Of a stretch of DNA of 47,661 nt, positions 23,752 to 31,154 are shown piece by piece. Under the pieces are notes generated by a model. It was given only the letters and a program-made list of their open reading frames with translations. It did not search any database and was not told where the DNA came from. How positions within the stretch are numbered: position 1 is the first letter of the stretch; each line of letters starts with the position of its first letter. The DNA comes from Bacillota bacterium (lineage in GTDB: Bacteria; Bacillota; Clostridia; Lachnospirales; Lachnospiraceae), in contig JAEWPQ010000138.1 of assembly GCA_023460575.1 (NCBI GenBank), positions 1-47,661 on the forward strand, in the 5' to 3' direction. The position numbers and the translations under genes are program-made.

Positions 23752-23910
23752 GAATAAAGAGCCCCGGATTTATCGGGACTCTCCGCCACTTATGCGATCC
23801 TTGCGGAGCGTCTCTGCTCTATGGGGAACGAAGTTCCTATAGAAAATAATACCAGAAAAAGGGGTGGGCAAACACAGCCTCACTACAATGGACCATCTTC
23901 GCACCACCCC
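23752..23910 (-). promoter_or_regulatory. Structured glnA leader with ANTAR-type features
   Basis: Leader RNA elements in transcript order. Hairpin 1 has GGGGTGG / CCACCCC arms followed by five T (23910-23856), terminator-like with a long loop. Then comes a GGAAC / GTTCC hairpin. A hexaloop hairpin GAGC-AGAGAC-GCTC (23819-23806) has A at loop position 1 and G at position 4, as in ANTAR targets. A CTCCGC / GCGGAG stem (23808-23781) follows. Last is AGAG..CCCG / CGGG..CTCT followed by TTTATT (23782-23752). The CTCCGC / GCGGAG stem shares bases with both the hexaloop hairpin and the last hairpin, so alternative folds are possible. I did not find a clear second hexaloop hairpin. Confidence 0.6.
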
Positions 23911-23923
23911 GTCATATGTGTAA

Positions 23924-23952
23924 AATATAACAGCTGGAAAAAATTTTGTCAA
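23924..23952 (-). promoter_or_regulatory. glnA promoter
   Basis: Minus-strand -35 TTGACA (23947-23952), 17-nt spacer, -10 TATATT (23924-23929). It predicts a leader of about 190 nt. The -35 box overlaps the stop codon of the upstream P-type ATPase gene. Confidence 0.82.
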
Positions 23953-25826
23953 TGTGTTTTTTCATTCCTGCTCTGATACCGGAGAGCCCGGACCGCATTT
24001 AAGATAGCAAGTACGGATACCCCTACATCTCCGAAGACAGCTGCCCACATGGTGGCAATTCCTGCTGCCGACAGGATTAAAATCAGCACCTTTACGCCTA
24101 TGGCAAAGATAATATTCTGCTTCACAATGGCCACTGTTTTTCTGGCAATCAGGATCGTATCAACCAGCTTTGTCAGCTCGTCGGTCATGATTACCACATC
24201 CGCTGCTTCAACCGCTGCATCGGACCCGATCTGACCCATGGCAATTCCCACATCTGCACGGGCCAGAACCGGAGCATCATTGATTCCGTCCCCAACAAAC
24301 GCCAGGGCTGCATCCTTATGTTTCTTTGCCAGCAGTTCTTCCACTTTTCCCACTTTATCACCAGGAAGGAGACCTCCGTGAACCTCATCAAGACCAAGCT
24401 TTTCTCCCACCAGTTTTCCTACCTCCGGTTTATCGCCGGTAAGCATCACAAGCTTTTTCACTCCTGCTGCCCTTAAACCCTTTAATGCTCTCGGTACGTC
24501 TTCTCTGATGGTATCTGATATGGTTACAGAACCAAGATAAGTGTTTTTATCTGCTATATAAAGCGTCGTTCCTGCCGCCGAATCTGCAGCGCTTACAGCG
24601 ATTTTCTGCATCTCCATGAGTCTGGCATTACCGATATAAAGCTCTCTTTCCTTATTCTGTGTATAAACGGTTGTTTTTACTCCAAATCCTGCAAGTTCTT
24701 CTGCTGTCCCCACCTTTGACTGATCAAGTGGTTTTCCATAAGCTTCTTTGACAGATTGGGCAATGGGATGATTGGAATGGAATTCTCCATACGCAGCCAG
24801 CTCTAAAAGCTCTTCTTTCGTTCCTTCCAGAGGATCCACGCTGGTAACCTGAAACTTTCCGGTTGTGAGAGTTCCTGTTTTATCAAATACCACCGTGTCA
24901 AGGTCTGCCATAGCTTCCAGATAGTTGCTGCCCTTTAAAAGAATTCCCTGACCAGAGGCCGCTCCAAGCCCTCCGAAAAAGCTTAACGGAACCGATATGA
25001 CCAGTGCGCATGGACAGGAGACAACTAAAAAGCTGCAGGCACGGTAAATCCAGGTTCCCCAGTCACCGTTAAAAAGGGGCGGTACCACTGCGAGCAAAAC
25101 AGCCAGCACTACGACTACCGGAGTATAGACCCTTGCAAATCTGGTGATAAAATTTTCTGCCCTTGCCTTTCTGGAGCTGGCATTCTCCACCAGTTCCAGG
25201 ATTTTAGCAACGGTGGAATCATCAAACAGTCTGGTTACCTTTACCTCCAGCACCCCGTTTAAATTAATGGAACCGCTTATAACGGTATCCTGTTCCCTGA
25301 TCTCTGCAGGCATGGATTCACCGGTCAGTGCTTTGGTATCAAGGCTGCTGCTGCCCTTAACCACAATACCGTCAAGAGGCACCTTCTCTCCCGGCTTTAT
25401 TATAATGATGTCATCAACAGCCACTTCATAGGGGTCGACCTTCTCTTCTACACCGTCACGAAGCAGATTGGCATATTCCGGATTAATGTCCATAAGATCC
25501 GTTATGGATTTTCTTGACCTGTTCACTGCATAATCATTAAACAGTTCGCCGATCTGGTAAAACAGCATAACGCCCACAGCTTCTTCCAGAGCCCCGATTC
25601 CGATTGCACCAAAGGTTGCCACAGACATCAGAAAGTTTTCATCAAAAAACTGACCGTTTCTGATATTTCTCACTGCTCTTAACGGAATATCATAGCCTGC
25701 TGCCAGATAAGAAATAATAAATAAGATCCAGTACCAGAAAATTCTCCCCTCAGCCGCCATGGCAAGAGCAAAGAATGCGGCACTGATTATCAGCCTGATT
25801 CCCATAATTTTCTGTTTTTTAGTCAT
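23949..25826 (-). CDS. Heavy-metal-translocating P1B-type ATPase (Cd/Zn/Pb type)
   Basis: 625 residues in the membrane; exports soft divalent metal ions using ATP. Phosphorylation motif DKTGTLTTG, the P1B metal-path motif SCPCALV, actuator LTGESMPAE, hinge GDGINDAPVLA, and the C-terminal GDVGVSVLAILNA typical of the Zn/Cd/Pb (P1B-2) group. It lacks an N-terminal metal-binding domain, which is instead encoded separately just upstream. The start is at 25826 (MTKKQKIMG), with AAAGGAG 6 nt upstream; the longer ORF to 25916 overlaps the HMA gene and is rejected. Last gene of cadC-hma-ATPase. Confidence 0.94.
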   Translation of the reverse strand: MTKKQKIMGIRLIISAAFFALAMAAEGRIFWYWILFIISYLAAGYDIPLRAVRNIRNGQFFDENFLMSVATFGAIGIGALEEAVGVMLFYQIGELFNDYAVNRSRKSITDLMDINPEYANLLRDGVEEKVDPYEVAVDDIIIIKPGEKVPLDGIVVKGSSSLDTKALTGESMPAEIREQDTVISGSINLNGVLEVKVTRLFDDSTVAKILELVENASSRKARAENFITRFARVYTPVVVVLAVLLAVVPPLFNGDWGTWIYRACSFLVVSCPCALVISVPLSFFGGLGAASGQGILLKGSNYLEAMADLDTVVFDKTGTLTTGKFQVTSVDPLEGTKEELLELAAYGEFHSNHPIAQSVKEAYGKPLDQSKVGTAEELAGFGVKTTVYTQNKERELYIGNARLMEMQKIAVSAADSAAGTTLYIADKNTYLGSVTISDTIREDVPRALKGLRAAGVKKLVMLTGDKPEVGKLVGEKLGLDEVHGGLLPGDKVGKVEELLAKKHKDAALAFVGDGINDAPVLARADVGIAMGQIGSDAAVEAADVVIMTDELTKLVDTILIARKTVAIVKQNIIFAIGVKVLILILSAAGIATMWAAVFGDVGVSVLAILNAVRALRYQSRNEKTH

Positions 25827-25842
25827 AACTGCTCCTTTTTGC

Positions 25843-26067
25843 CTACCGAAGTACTTTAAATTCTGCTTCCGGCTCAATCTTATACGCTGTTTTTCTGGCT
25901 GCTTCCATGATCTCATCCACTCTTGCCTCTTCTACTTCCATGGTTAATCTCTGAGTCATAAAGCTTAAGGACGCGTTTTCAACACCGCTTAATTTTTTAA
26001 CCTCTTCTTCAATTTTAGCGGCACAGTTTGCACAGCAGAGGCCCTCTAATTTAATTATTTTTTTCAT
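25843..26067 (-). CDS. Free-standing HMA-domain metal-binding protein
   Basis: 74 residues, one heavy-metal-associated ferredoxin-like domain. The metal site is GLCCANCAAKIE (CxxC, with an extra Cys before it). It lies 16 nt upstream of the P-type ATPase gene, which lacks this domain, so it probably acts as its detached metal-delivery or sensing domain. The C-terminus (EPEAEFKVLR) is acidic then basic. Comparable split arrangements occur in Firmicute cad-type operons. Confidence 0.9.
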   Translation of the reverse strand: MKKIIKLEGLCCANCAAKIEEEVKKLSGVENASLSFMTQRLTMEVEEARVDEIMEAARKTAYKIEPEAEFKVLR

Positions 26068-26108
26068 GCTTCATCTTCTCCTTTTTCTATGATTTTATTA
26101 CGAAATTC

Positions 26109-26489
26109 TTATTCGCTGATATGCTCCATTCCCTGAGCCAGGATTGTTTCAATATGACCGTCTGCCAGGGAATAGAAAACTGTCTTCCCATCCCGCCTGG
26201 ATTTCACCAGCCGCATCTGCTTTAACACACGAAGCTGATGGGAAATAGCCGACTGCCCCATCTGAAGCAGATTGGCAATATCACACACGCACATCTCTGA
26301 CTGGCTGAGCACATAGAGCATTCTCACTCTTGTCGGGTCTCCGAATATTTTAAAGAAATCTGCAAGATCCATCAGCTGCTGGTCTTTCGGCATTACTTTT
26401 AAAACCTGATTCACAACATTCTCATGAACGCAGATAAAATCACACTGGTCTATCTCACCGTCCTGAATAACTCTTTTTTCTTCTGCCAT
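26109..26489 (-). CDS. ArsR/SmtB-family metal sensor, CadC-like
   Basis: 126 residues. Winged HTH: DLADFFKIFGDPTRVRMLYVL, then MCVCDIANLLQMGQSAISHQLRVLKQMRLV. Both known CadC metal sites appear present. The alpha3N site is represented by Cys pairs QCDFIC near the N-terminus and CVC in the HTH. The alpha5 site is represented by DGH with EHISE at the C-terminus. It should repress its own operon until Cd, Pb or Zn binds. It is first in the operon with the HMA protein and ATPase, with a matching operator upstream. Confidence 0.93.
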   Translation of the reverse strand: MAEEKRVIQDGEIDQCDFICVHENVVNQVLKVMPKDQQLMDLADFFKIFGDPTRVRMLYVLSQSEMCVCDIANLLQMGQSAISHQLRVLKQMRLVKSRRDGKTVFYSLADGHIETILAQGMEHISE

Positions 26490-26512
26490 CTGGAACCTCC
26501 TTATATATTATT

Positions 26513-26564
26513 ATATGAATATCTGTTCATATGTTTATACTATCATTTTTATTCATTTTGTCAA
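26513..26564 (-). promoter_or_regulatory. Promoter and ArsR/SmtB-type operator of the metal-resistance operon
   Basis: Minus-strand -35 TTGACA (26559-26564) with -10 TAGTAT (26537-26542, 16-nt spacer) or TATAAA slightly downstream. The inverted repeat ATATGAA / TTCATAT (26513-26532, 6-nt spacer) covers the expected start of transcription. It resembles the 12-2-12 operators of CadC/SmtB repressors. The start of the regulator gene is 24 nt further on. Confidence 0.8.
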
Positions 26565-26582
26565 GTACTTTTTGCCAAAGTA

Positions 26583-26616
26583 TTGACAGCTTTTTCCTGC
26601 GGTGATAGACTATAAT
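26583..26616 (+). promoter_or_regulatory. Probable promoter of the ABC-2 exporter operon
   Basis: TTGACA (26583-26588) with TAGACT 17 nt later (26606-26611); a perfect TATAAT (26611-26616) overlaps it but is 22 nt from the -35 box. It points away from the metal-resistance promoter. Confidence 0.55.
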
Positions 26617-26669
26617 TCCTTTTCCATATCTAAACTCACATCTAAAATTCAGGAAAAGAGAATATTGAA

Positions 26670-26833
26670 ACCACGGTAGAGTCCCCGGATAACAATTCCG
26701 GAGAGCTGTGCTGGCGAAATTGCCTGCACTGACCGCTTGGAAAGATATTAGGACGTTCTGACCAGTTATGACAGGTCTCCTGCCCGCTGCCGGAATGAAT
26801 CGTTCACAAATATTACTGCCAGGAGGAATTTAA
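26670..26833 (+). promoter_or_regulatory. Structured 5' leader of the ABC-2 exporter operon, possible riboswitch
   Basis: A CGGT / ACCG pairing (26674-26677 with 26732-26735) could close a junction holding two hairpins: CCGGA / TCCGG (26685-26701) and GTGC-GGC / GCC-GCAC with a GAAATT loop (26708-26729). Downstream, CTCCTG (26777-26782) can pair with CAGGAG (26820-26825), which covers the AGGAGG ribosome site. That arrangement would allow translational control. I do not recognise it as any riboswitch class I know. The rest of the 344-bp gap 26490-26833 is accounted for by the two promoters. Confidence 0.5.
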
Positions 26834-27634
26834 ATGATTCAAGTGGAACACATGAACAAGACTTTTAAAGTCGCAAGAAGAAGTGCCGGATTTTCCAATG
26901 CGGTAAAGGCGCTTTTTCATAAGGAGACCGACACGGTCCATGCTCTTTCAGACATCTCCTTTCGAATCGAAGACGGAGAGATGGTCGGCTATATCGGCCC
27001 CAACGGTGCCGGAAAAAGCTCCACCATCAAAATTTTAAGCGGAATTCTGACTCCGGATAACGGAACCTGCCGGATTAACGGGCGGATTCCATGGAAGGAC
27101 AGGAAGGAACATGTAAAGGACATCGGCGTTGTATTCGGGCAGCGTACCCAGCTGTGGTGGGACGTTCCTGTTATTGATTCCTTTGAACTGCTCCGCGACA
27201 TCTACGACATCCCAAAACACCAATACTTAATTACCCTGGAAGAGCTCACCGGACTTCTTGCTTTAGAAGAGATCATAAAAACTCCGGCGAGACAGCTTTC
27301 TCTCGGTCAGCGAATGCGCTGCGAAATTGCAGCCTCTCTTCTCCATACCCCAAAGATCCTCTTTCTTGATGAACCCACGATCGGACTTGATGCCGTTTCC
27401 AAGCTTGCAGTCCGGGATTTTATCAGGAAGTTAAACCGGATCCACAAAACCACAGTTCTTCTTACCACTCACGACATGCAGGACATTGATGCTCTTGCAG
27501 ACAGGGTTTTGCTGATTGGGAAAGGCCGGCTGCTTCTGGACGGAACTCTCTCAGATTTAAAATCCCGCTGTGAACCCCCATGCGCCACCTTAGATGAGAT
27601 TGTTGCATCCCTTTACCGGGAATTCCAGATTTAG
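26834..27634 (+). CDS. ABC-2 exporter ATP-binding protein
   Basis: 266 residues. Walker A GPNGAGKSST (about 56-65), Q-loop in VVFGQRTQLWW, signature LSLGQRMR, Walker B ILFLDEPTIGLD and the switch His in TTHDMQD. The long insertion before the core (SAGFSNAVKALFHKE) is typical of the subgroup that pairs with two ABC-2-type permeases, as here. The transported substrate is unknown. GCCAGGAGG lies 7 nt before the ATG and may be masked by the leader. First of three genes in one operon. Confidence 0.93.
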   Translation: MIQVEHMNKTFKVARRSAGFSNAVKALFHKETDTVHALSDISFRIEDGEMVGYIGPNGAGKSSTIKILSGILTPDNGTCRINGRIPWKDRKEHVKDIGVVFGQRTQLWWDVPVIDSFELLRDIYDIPKHQYLITLEELTGLLALEEIIKTPARQLSLGQRMRCEIAASLLHTPKILFLDEPTIGLDAVSKLAVRDFIRKLNRIHKTTVLLTTHDMQDIDALADRVLLIGKGRLLLDGTLSDLKSRCEPPCATLDEIVASLYREFQI

Positions 27635-27645
27635 GAAGGGAAAAG

Positions 27646-28449
27646 ATGAAAAAATACTGGTCTTTTTTCCGCATCCGGTTTATCAGGGGACTTCAGTACC
27701 GCACCGCCGCTCTGTCCGGCATGGTGACACAGTTTGTATGGGGTGCCATGGAAATCCTTTTATTTAAGGCCTTTTATGAAGCGTCTCCGGAAAGCTTCCC
27801 CATGACCTTTGAAGCACTTACCACTTATGTGTGGCTCCAACAGGCATTTCTGGCGCTATATATGGTCTGGTTCTGGGAATCGGAGCTTTTTAACTCCATC
27901 GCAACCGGAGATGTGGCCTATGAATTATGCAGGCCTGTCCGCCTTTATAATATGTGGTTTGTAAGGGGGCTGGCAGTCCGGCTTTCAAAAGCGGTGCTGC
28001 GCTGCATGCCGATCCTGATTGTCTCCTGTTTTCTTCCATCTCCCTACGGGCTCACTCTGCCGGGAGATATTACAACCTGGGCACTCACTCTATTGTCCAT
28101 GACACTGGGGCTGCTTCTTATCGTGGCTTTCAACATGATTGTTTATATGTCCGTGTTTTACACCGTTTCTTCACAGGGAATTAAAGCGGTCATTACCTCT
28201 TTAGCAGAATTTTTAAGCGGAGCTGTCATACCCATTCCCTTTCTTCCAGACCACGTACGGAAAATCGTAGAATTTCTGCCCTTCGCTTCTGCACAAAACG
28301 TTCCTTTTAGGATCTTTGGAGGCGATTTAACAGGACCTGATCTGTATAGCAGCATAATAAAACAGGTATTCTGGCTGTTTGCATTTGTGCTAATCGGACG
28401 GTTTCTGGAAAAACGGGCATTAAAACGGGTTATCATACAGGGAGGCTGA
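27646..28449 (+). CDS. ABC-2 exporter permease, subunit 1
   Basis: 267-residue membrane protein with six predicted hydrophobic segments and the amphipathic N-terminus MKKYWSFFRIRFIRGLQYR of ABC-2-type permeases (the former DUF990-like group). The conserved SLAEFLSGAVIPIPFLPD segment precedes the last two membrane spans. It starts 11 nt after the ATPase gene with GGAAGGG upstream. It probably forms a heterodimeric channel with the next gene product. Confidence 0.88.
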   Translation: MKKYWSFFRIRFIRGLQYRTAALSGMVTQFVWGAMEILLFKAFYEASPESFPMTFEALTTYVWLQQAFLALYMVWFWESELFNSIATGDVAYELCRPVRLYNMWFVRGLAVRLSKAVLRCMPILIVSCFLPSPYGLTLPGDITTWALTLLSMTLGLLLIVAFNMIVYMSVFYTVSSQGIKAVITSLAEFLSGAVIPIPFLPDHVRKIVEFLPFASAQNVPFRIFGGDLTGPDLYSSIIKQVFWLFAFVLIGRFLEKRALKRVIIQGG

Positions 28450-28461
28450 AAGGAGAATTTC

Positions 28462-29247
28462 ATGAATTTAACCAGACTTTACATAAATTTTTTTCTTATG
28501 CATTTAAAAAGCATGATGCAGCACAAAGTATCATTTTTCATGACAATAACAGGTCAGTTTTTAATCTCCTTTAATATCTTTTTAGGAGTTTACTTTATGA
28601 TGACCCGTTTCCATCAGGTGATGGGTTTCTCTTACAGTGAAGTGCTTCTCTGCTTTTCCATTACTCTGATGGCCTTTACACTGGCAGAAACCATATTCCG
28701 GAGTCTGGATACCTTTGAGACCATTATTGGAAACGGTGAATTCGACCGTATTCTCCTCCGCCCGAAAAACAGTCTGTTTCTGGTTCTGTGCAGCAAGATC
28801 GACTTAACCCGCTTCGGACGTCTTCTTCAGGCTGTTGTCATGCTGGCTTACGGAGTATCCTCCAGTTCCATAGCATGGACCCCCCTTCGCTGCCTCCTTG
28901 TAGTGCTCATGATTCTTGGAGGAATCTGTGTCTTTGCTGCCATCTACTTAATTTTCGCATGCTTATGCTTTTTTACATTGGAGGGGCTGGAATTTATGAA
29001 TGTATTTACAGACGGCGCCAGGGAATACGGGAAATATCCCATAGGAATTTATGGGAAGAATGTGCTTTTTATCTGTACCTGCCTGGTCCCCTTTGCCTTA
29101 TTCCAGTATTATCCCCTCCTATATCTCACAGGCAAATCGGACAATGCCTGGTTCAGCCTGCTTCCGCTGTGCTGTGCCCTCTTTCTGGTTCCTGCATTCC
29201 TTTTATGGAATTGCGGACTGAGACACTACCAGTCCACCGGTTCCTGA
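28462..29247 (+). CDS. ABC-2 exporter permease, subunit 2
   Basis: 261-residue membrane protein with six hydrophobic segments. It starts with NLTRLYINFFLMHLKSMMQ and contains GNGEFDRILLRPKN, a loop shared by the second permease of this ABC-2 subgroup. AAAGGAG lies 7 nt before the ATG, and it follows subunit 1 by 12 nt. It ends the operon, and a strong hairpin follows. Confidence 0.88.
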   Translation: MNLTRLYINFFLMHLKSMMQHKVSFFMTITGQFLISFNIFLGVYFMMTRFHQVMGFSYSEVLLCFSITLMAFTLAETIFRSLDTFETIIGNGEFDRILLRPKNSLFLVLCSKIDLTRFGRLLQAVVMLAYGVSSSSIAWTPLRCLLVVLMILGGICVFAAIYLIFACLCFFTLEGLEFMNVFTDGAREYGKYPIGIYGKNVLFICTCLVPFALFQYYPLLYLTGKSDNAWFSLLPLCCALFLVPAFLLWNCGLRHYQSTGS

Positions 29248-29255
29248 TCATATAA

Positions 29256-29297
29256 AATGCATCCGTTCAGGCCTTTTACGGCTGATACGGATGCATT
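29256..29297. terminator. Hairpin at the end of the ABC-2 operon
   Basis: Perfect 11-bp arms AATGCATCCGT / ACGGATGCATT with a 20-nt loop. The plus-strand tail is not a clean T run. It lies between convergent genes and may serve both. Confidence 0.65.
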
Positions 29298-29326
29298 ACC
29301 ATCTCTGTCTTTTTTCAATTATAGAA

Positions 29327-29716
29327 TTAATGTCCGCAGGGTTCTCCATGATGACCGCATTGATGCTCTTCACTTCCCTCATGATGATGATCGCAAAGAG
29401 TATCCGGATCAAACTTAAGATTTCCCGACAACAGAGAATTCACTGCCTCATCTGCACTCCCTTCCACTCCCGGATATAGCCGGATGCCTGCATCTGATAA
29501 AGCATTTCTCGCTCCTGCACCAATCCCTCCGCAGATCAGAGTTTTCACGCCCAGTCCTGTCAAAAAGCCTGCCAGCGCACCATGACCATCTCCATTGGTA
29601 TCTGTGATTTCCTGTGATACCACGTTCTTATCTGCCACCTCATAGATTTTAAACTGTGTGGTTTGTCCAAAATGCTGAAATATATTCCCTCTGTCATAAG
29701 TAACCGCAATTTTCAT
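29327..29716 (-). CDS. NifX/NifB-family (FeMo-cofactor-binding fold) protein with His/Cys-rich tail
   Basis: 129 residues. The dinitrogenase iron-molybdenum-cofactor-binding fold covers about 1-100 (MKIAVTYDRGNIFQHFGQTTQFKIYEV, then LICGGIGAGARNALSDAGI). The last 25 residues hold many His and Cys (CDHHHEGSEE, then HQCGHHGEPCGH), a likely metal-binding tail. Such proteins are common in anaerobes outside nitrogen fixation and often lie near metal or iron-sulfur genes. No nif genes are visible here. The exact metal and role are unknown. Confidence 0.88.
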   Translation of the reverse strand: MKIAVTYDRGNIFQHFGQTTQFKIYEVADKNVVSQEITDTNGDGHGALAGFLTGLGVKTLICGGIGAGARNALSDAGIRLYPGVEGSADEAVNSLLSGNLKFDPDTLCDHHHEGSEEHQCGHHGEPCGH

Positions 29717-29775
29717 AGCATGACCTCCTGATAATTATTATATGGCTCATTAATGATATCATAGAATTATTTTGG

Positions 29776-31143
29776 TCATACGTCAATAACTTTTGCCCTG
29801 TTATTAATAATTCGTCCAAATAATGCTGTAAAAACCACCATGGATACGGTTACACTGATGAAATCCGATATAGGCTCTGTATAAAAAATATAATCGGCAC
29901 CAAACCATGCAGGCAGCGTTACTGCTCCAATCAGGAAAATTGTTTTTCTGAACATGGAAAGAGAAATTGCTGCCTTTGCAGCGCCCAGACCGGTAAATCC
30001 GTCTACAATCACGTACTGAAGCGCCAGTGGTATAATTCCCATGGTATAGACCTTTATTCCGCTGACAGTTAAGTCAACATAGGACTGGTCTCTCGTGAAA
30101 ATATGTACAAAGAACTGGGGAACCGTATGTGCGAGAATGAACATCACAGTGGTAAAACCAACCGCAAAAAATGCGATATACCGTTCTGCCTGTCTGATCC
30201 TTTCAGCCCTCCCGGCTCCTAAATTAAAACCAAGGATTGTCTGGGTTCCTGTTGTAATTCCGCCCAGGGGCATGGTTACCATCAGCATAAAGCTCTGAAC
30301 AATGGTCATACAGGTAAGAAGCTTCTCTCCGTTTCCCTCTCCCCCGTAATGCATAATCACTGTATTGAGAGATATTATGAGCACATTGTCAAATGCAATA
30401 ATAAGAAAAGGGGAAAGGCCTAATGTCAGAATTCTCTTTACAACTTCCAGGTCATATCCCTGAAAGGTTATCTTAATGGGCGGAATGCCGCCAAAAAGGA
30501 ACCGGAGAATGTAGATACAGGATATCATCTGGGATATCACGGTTGCAATTGCGGCCCCCCTTACCCCCAGTCCAAACACAAAAATGAACAGTGGGTCCAG
30601 GATAATATTGCTTACGGCCCCAAAAACAACGGATTTCATGGCTGTCCTGGCATACCCCTGGCACACAATAAAGGGATTTAATCCTGCGGAAAACAAAGCG
30701 AACACCGTCCCGGTGAGATAGATGGAAAGATATTGATCTGCGTAAGGAAATACGGTTTTTCCAGCACCGAACCACACCAGCAGGCGGTCCTTAAGCAGAA
30801 ACGAAACAGCCGTTATGAAGAGAGAAAAAAAGAGTAAGAGTAAAAAGCAGTTGGCGAGAATCTGTCTGGCAGCTCTCTGGTTCTTTTCTCCAAGGCGAAT
30901 GCTCATAAGAGGTGATCCGCCTGCGCCCACTAAAAAAGCAACAGAAGAAATCAGGGTTACAACAGGACCACAGATTCCAACTCCTGCCAGGGCGGCTTCC
31001 CCGATCTTTGGGATATTTCCGATATACATGCGGTCTACAATACTATATAAAACACTGACAAACTGAGCCAGCATGGAGGGAACCGCAAGCCTCCATACCA
31101 GCCCTTTTATATGATCTGAATTTAAATCGTTTTCTGTTTTCAC
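29776..31143 (-). CDS. MATE-family multidrug/cation efflux transporter
   Basis: 455 residues with about 12 membrane segments in two homologous halves. MATE landmarks: LAVPSMLAQFVSVLYSIVDRMYIG at the N-terminus, FLVGAGGSPLMSIRLGEKN, and the second-half repeat PLGGITTGTQTILGFNLGAG. It would export drugs or metabolites using a Na+ or H+ gradient. The start is GTG at 31143 with GGAG 6 nt upstream, 11 nt after the GH25 gene stop, so the two may be cotranscribed. The substrate cannot be predicted. Confidence 0.93.
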   Translation of the reverse strand: MKTENDLNSDHIKGLVWRLAVPSMLAQFVSVLYSIVDRMYIGNIPKIGEAALAGVGICGPVVTLISSVAFLVGAGGSPLMSIRLGEKNQRAARQILANCFLLLLFFSLFITAVSFLLKDRLLVWFGAGKTVFPYADQYLSIYLTGTVFALFSAGLNPFIVCQGYARTAMKSVVFGAVSNIILDPLFIFVFGLGVRGAAIATVISQMISCIYILRFLFGGIPPIKITFQGYDLEVVKRILTLGLSPFLIIAFDNVLIISLNTVIMHYGGEGNGEKLLTCMTIVQSFMLMVTMPLGGITTGTQTILGFNLGAGRAERIRQAERYIAFFAVGFTTVMFILAHTVPQFFVHIFTRDQSYVDLTVSGIKVYTMGIIPLALQYVIVDGFTGLGAAKAAISLSMFRKTIFLIGAVTLPAWFGADYIFYTEPISDFISVTVSMVVFTALFGRIINNRAKVIDV

Positions 31144-31154
31144 CTGTAACTCCG

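Noticed and set aside
22995..23753. 252-codon plus-strand ORF opposite glnA
   Set aside because: It lies wholly antisense to a certain glnA gene, is Cys/His-rich noise, and matches no family.
23828..23842. FRT- or recombination-site-like GGAACTTCGTTCC
   Set aside because: It is a short hairpin in the glnA leader without the flanking arms or a recombinase gene.
26686..26698. Lac-operator-like sequence GGATAACAATTCC
   Set aside because: It is half of a local hairpin in an RNA leader, has no second half-site, and no lac genes or LacI-type regulator are present. The match is chance.
28788..29255. 155-codon ORF overlapping the second ABC permease
   Set aside because: Same-strand shadow frame; the permease frame has a ribosome site, correct spacing and membrane segments.
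29327..29716. Evidence for nitrogen fixation
   Set aside because: The NifX/NifB fold is widespread in anaerobes, and no nifHDK or other nif gene is present.
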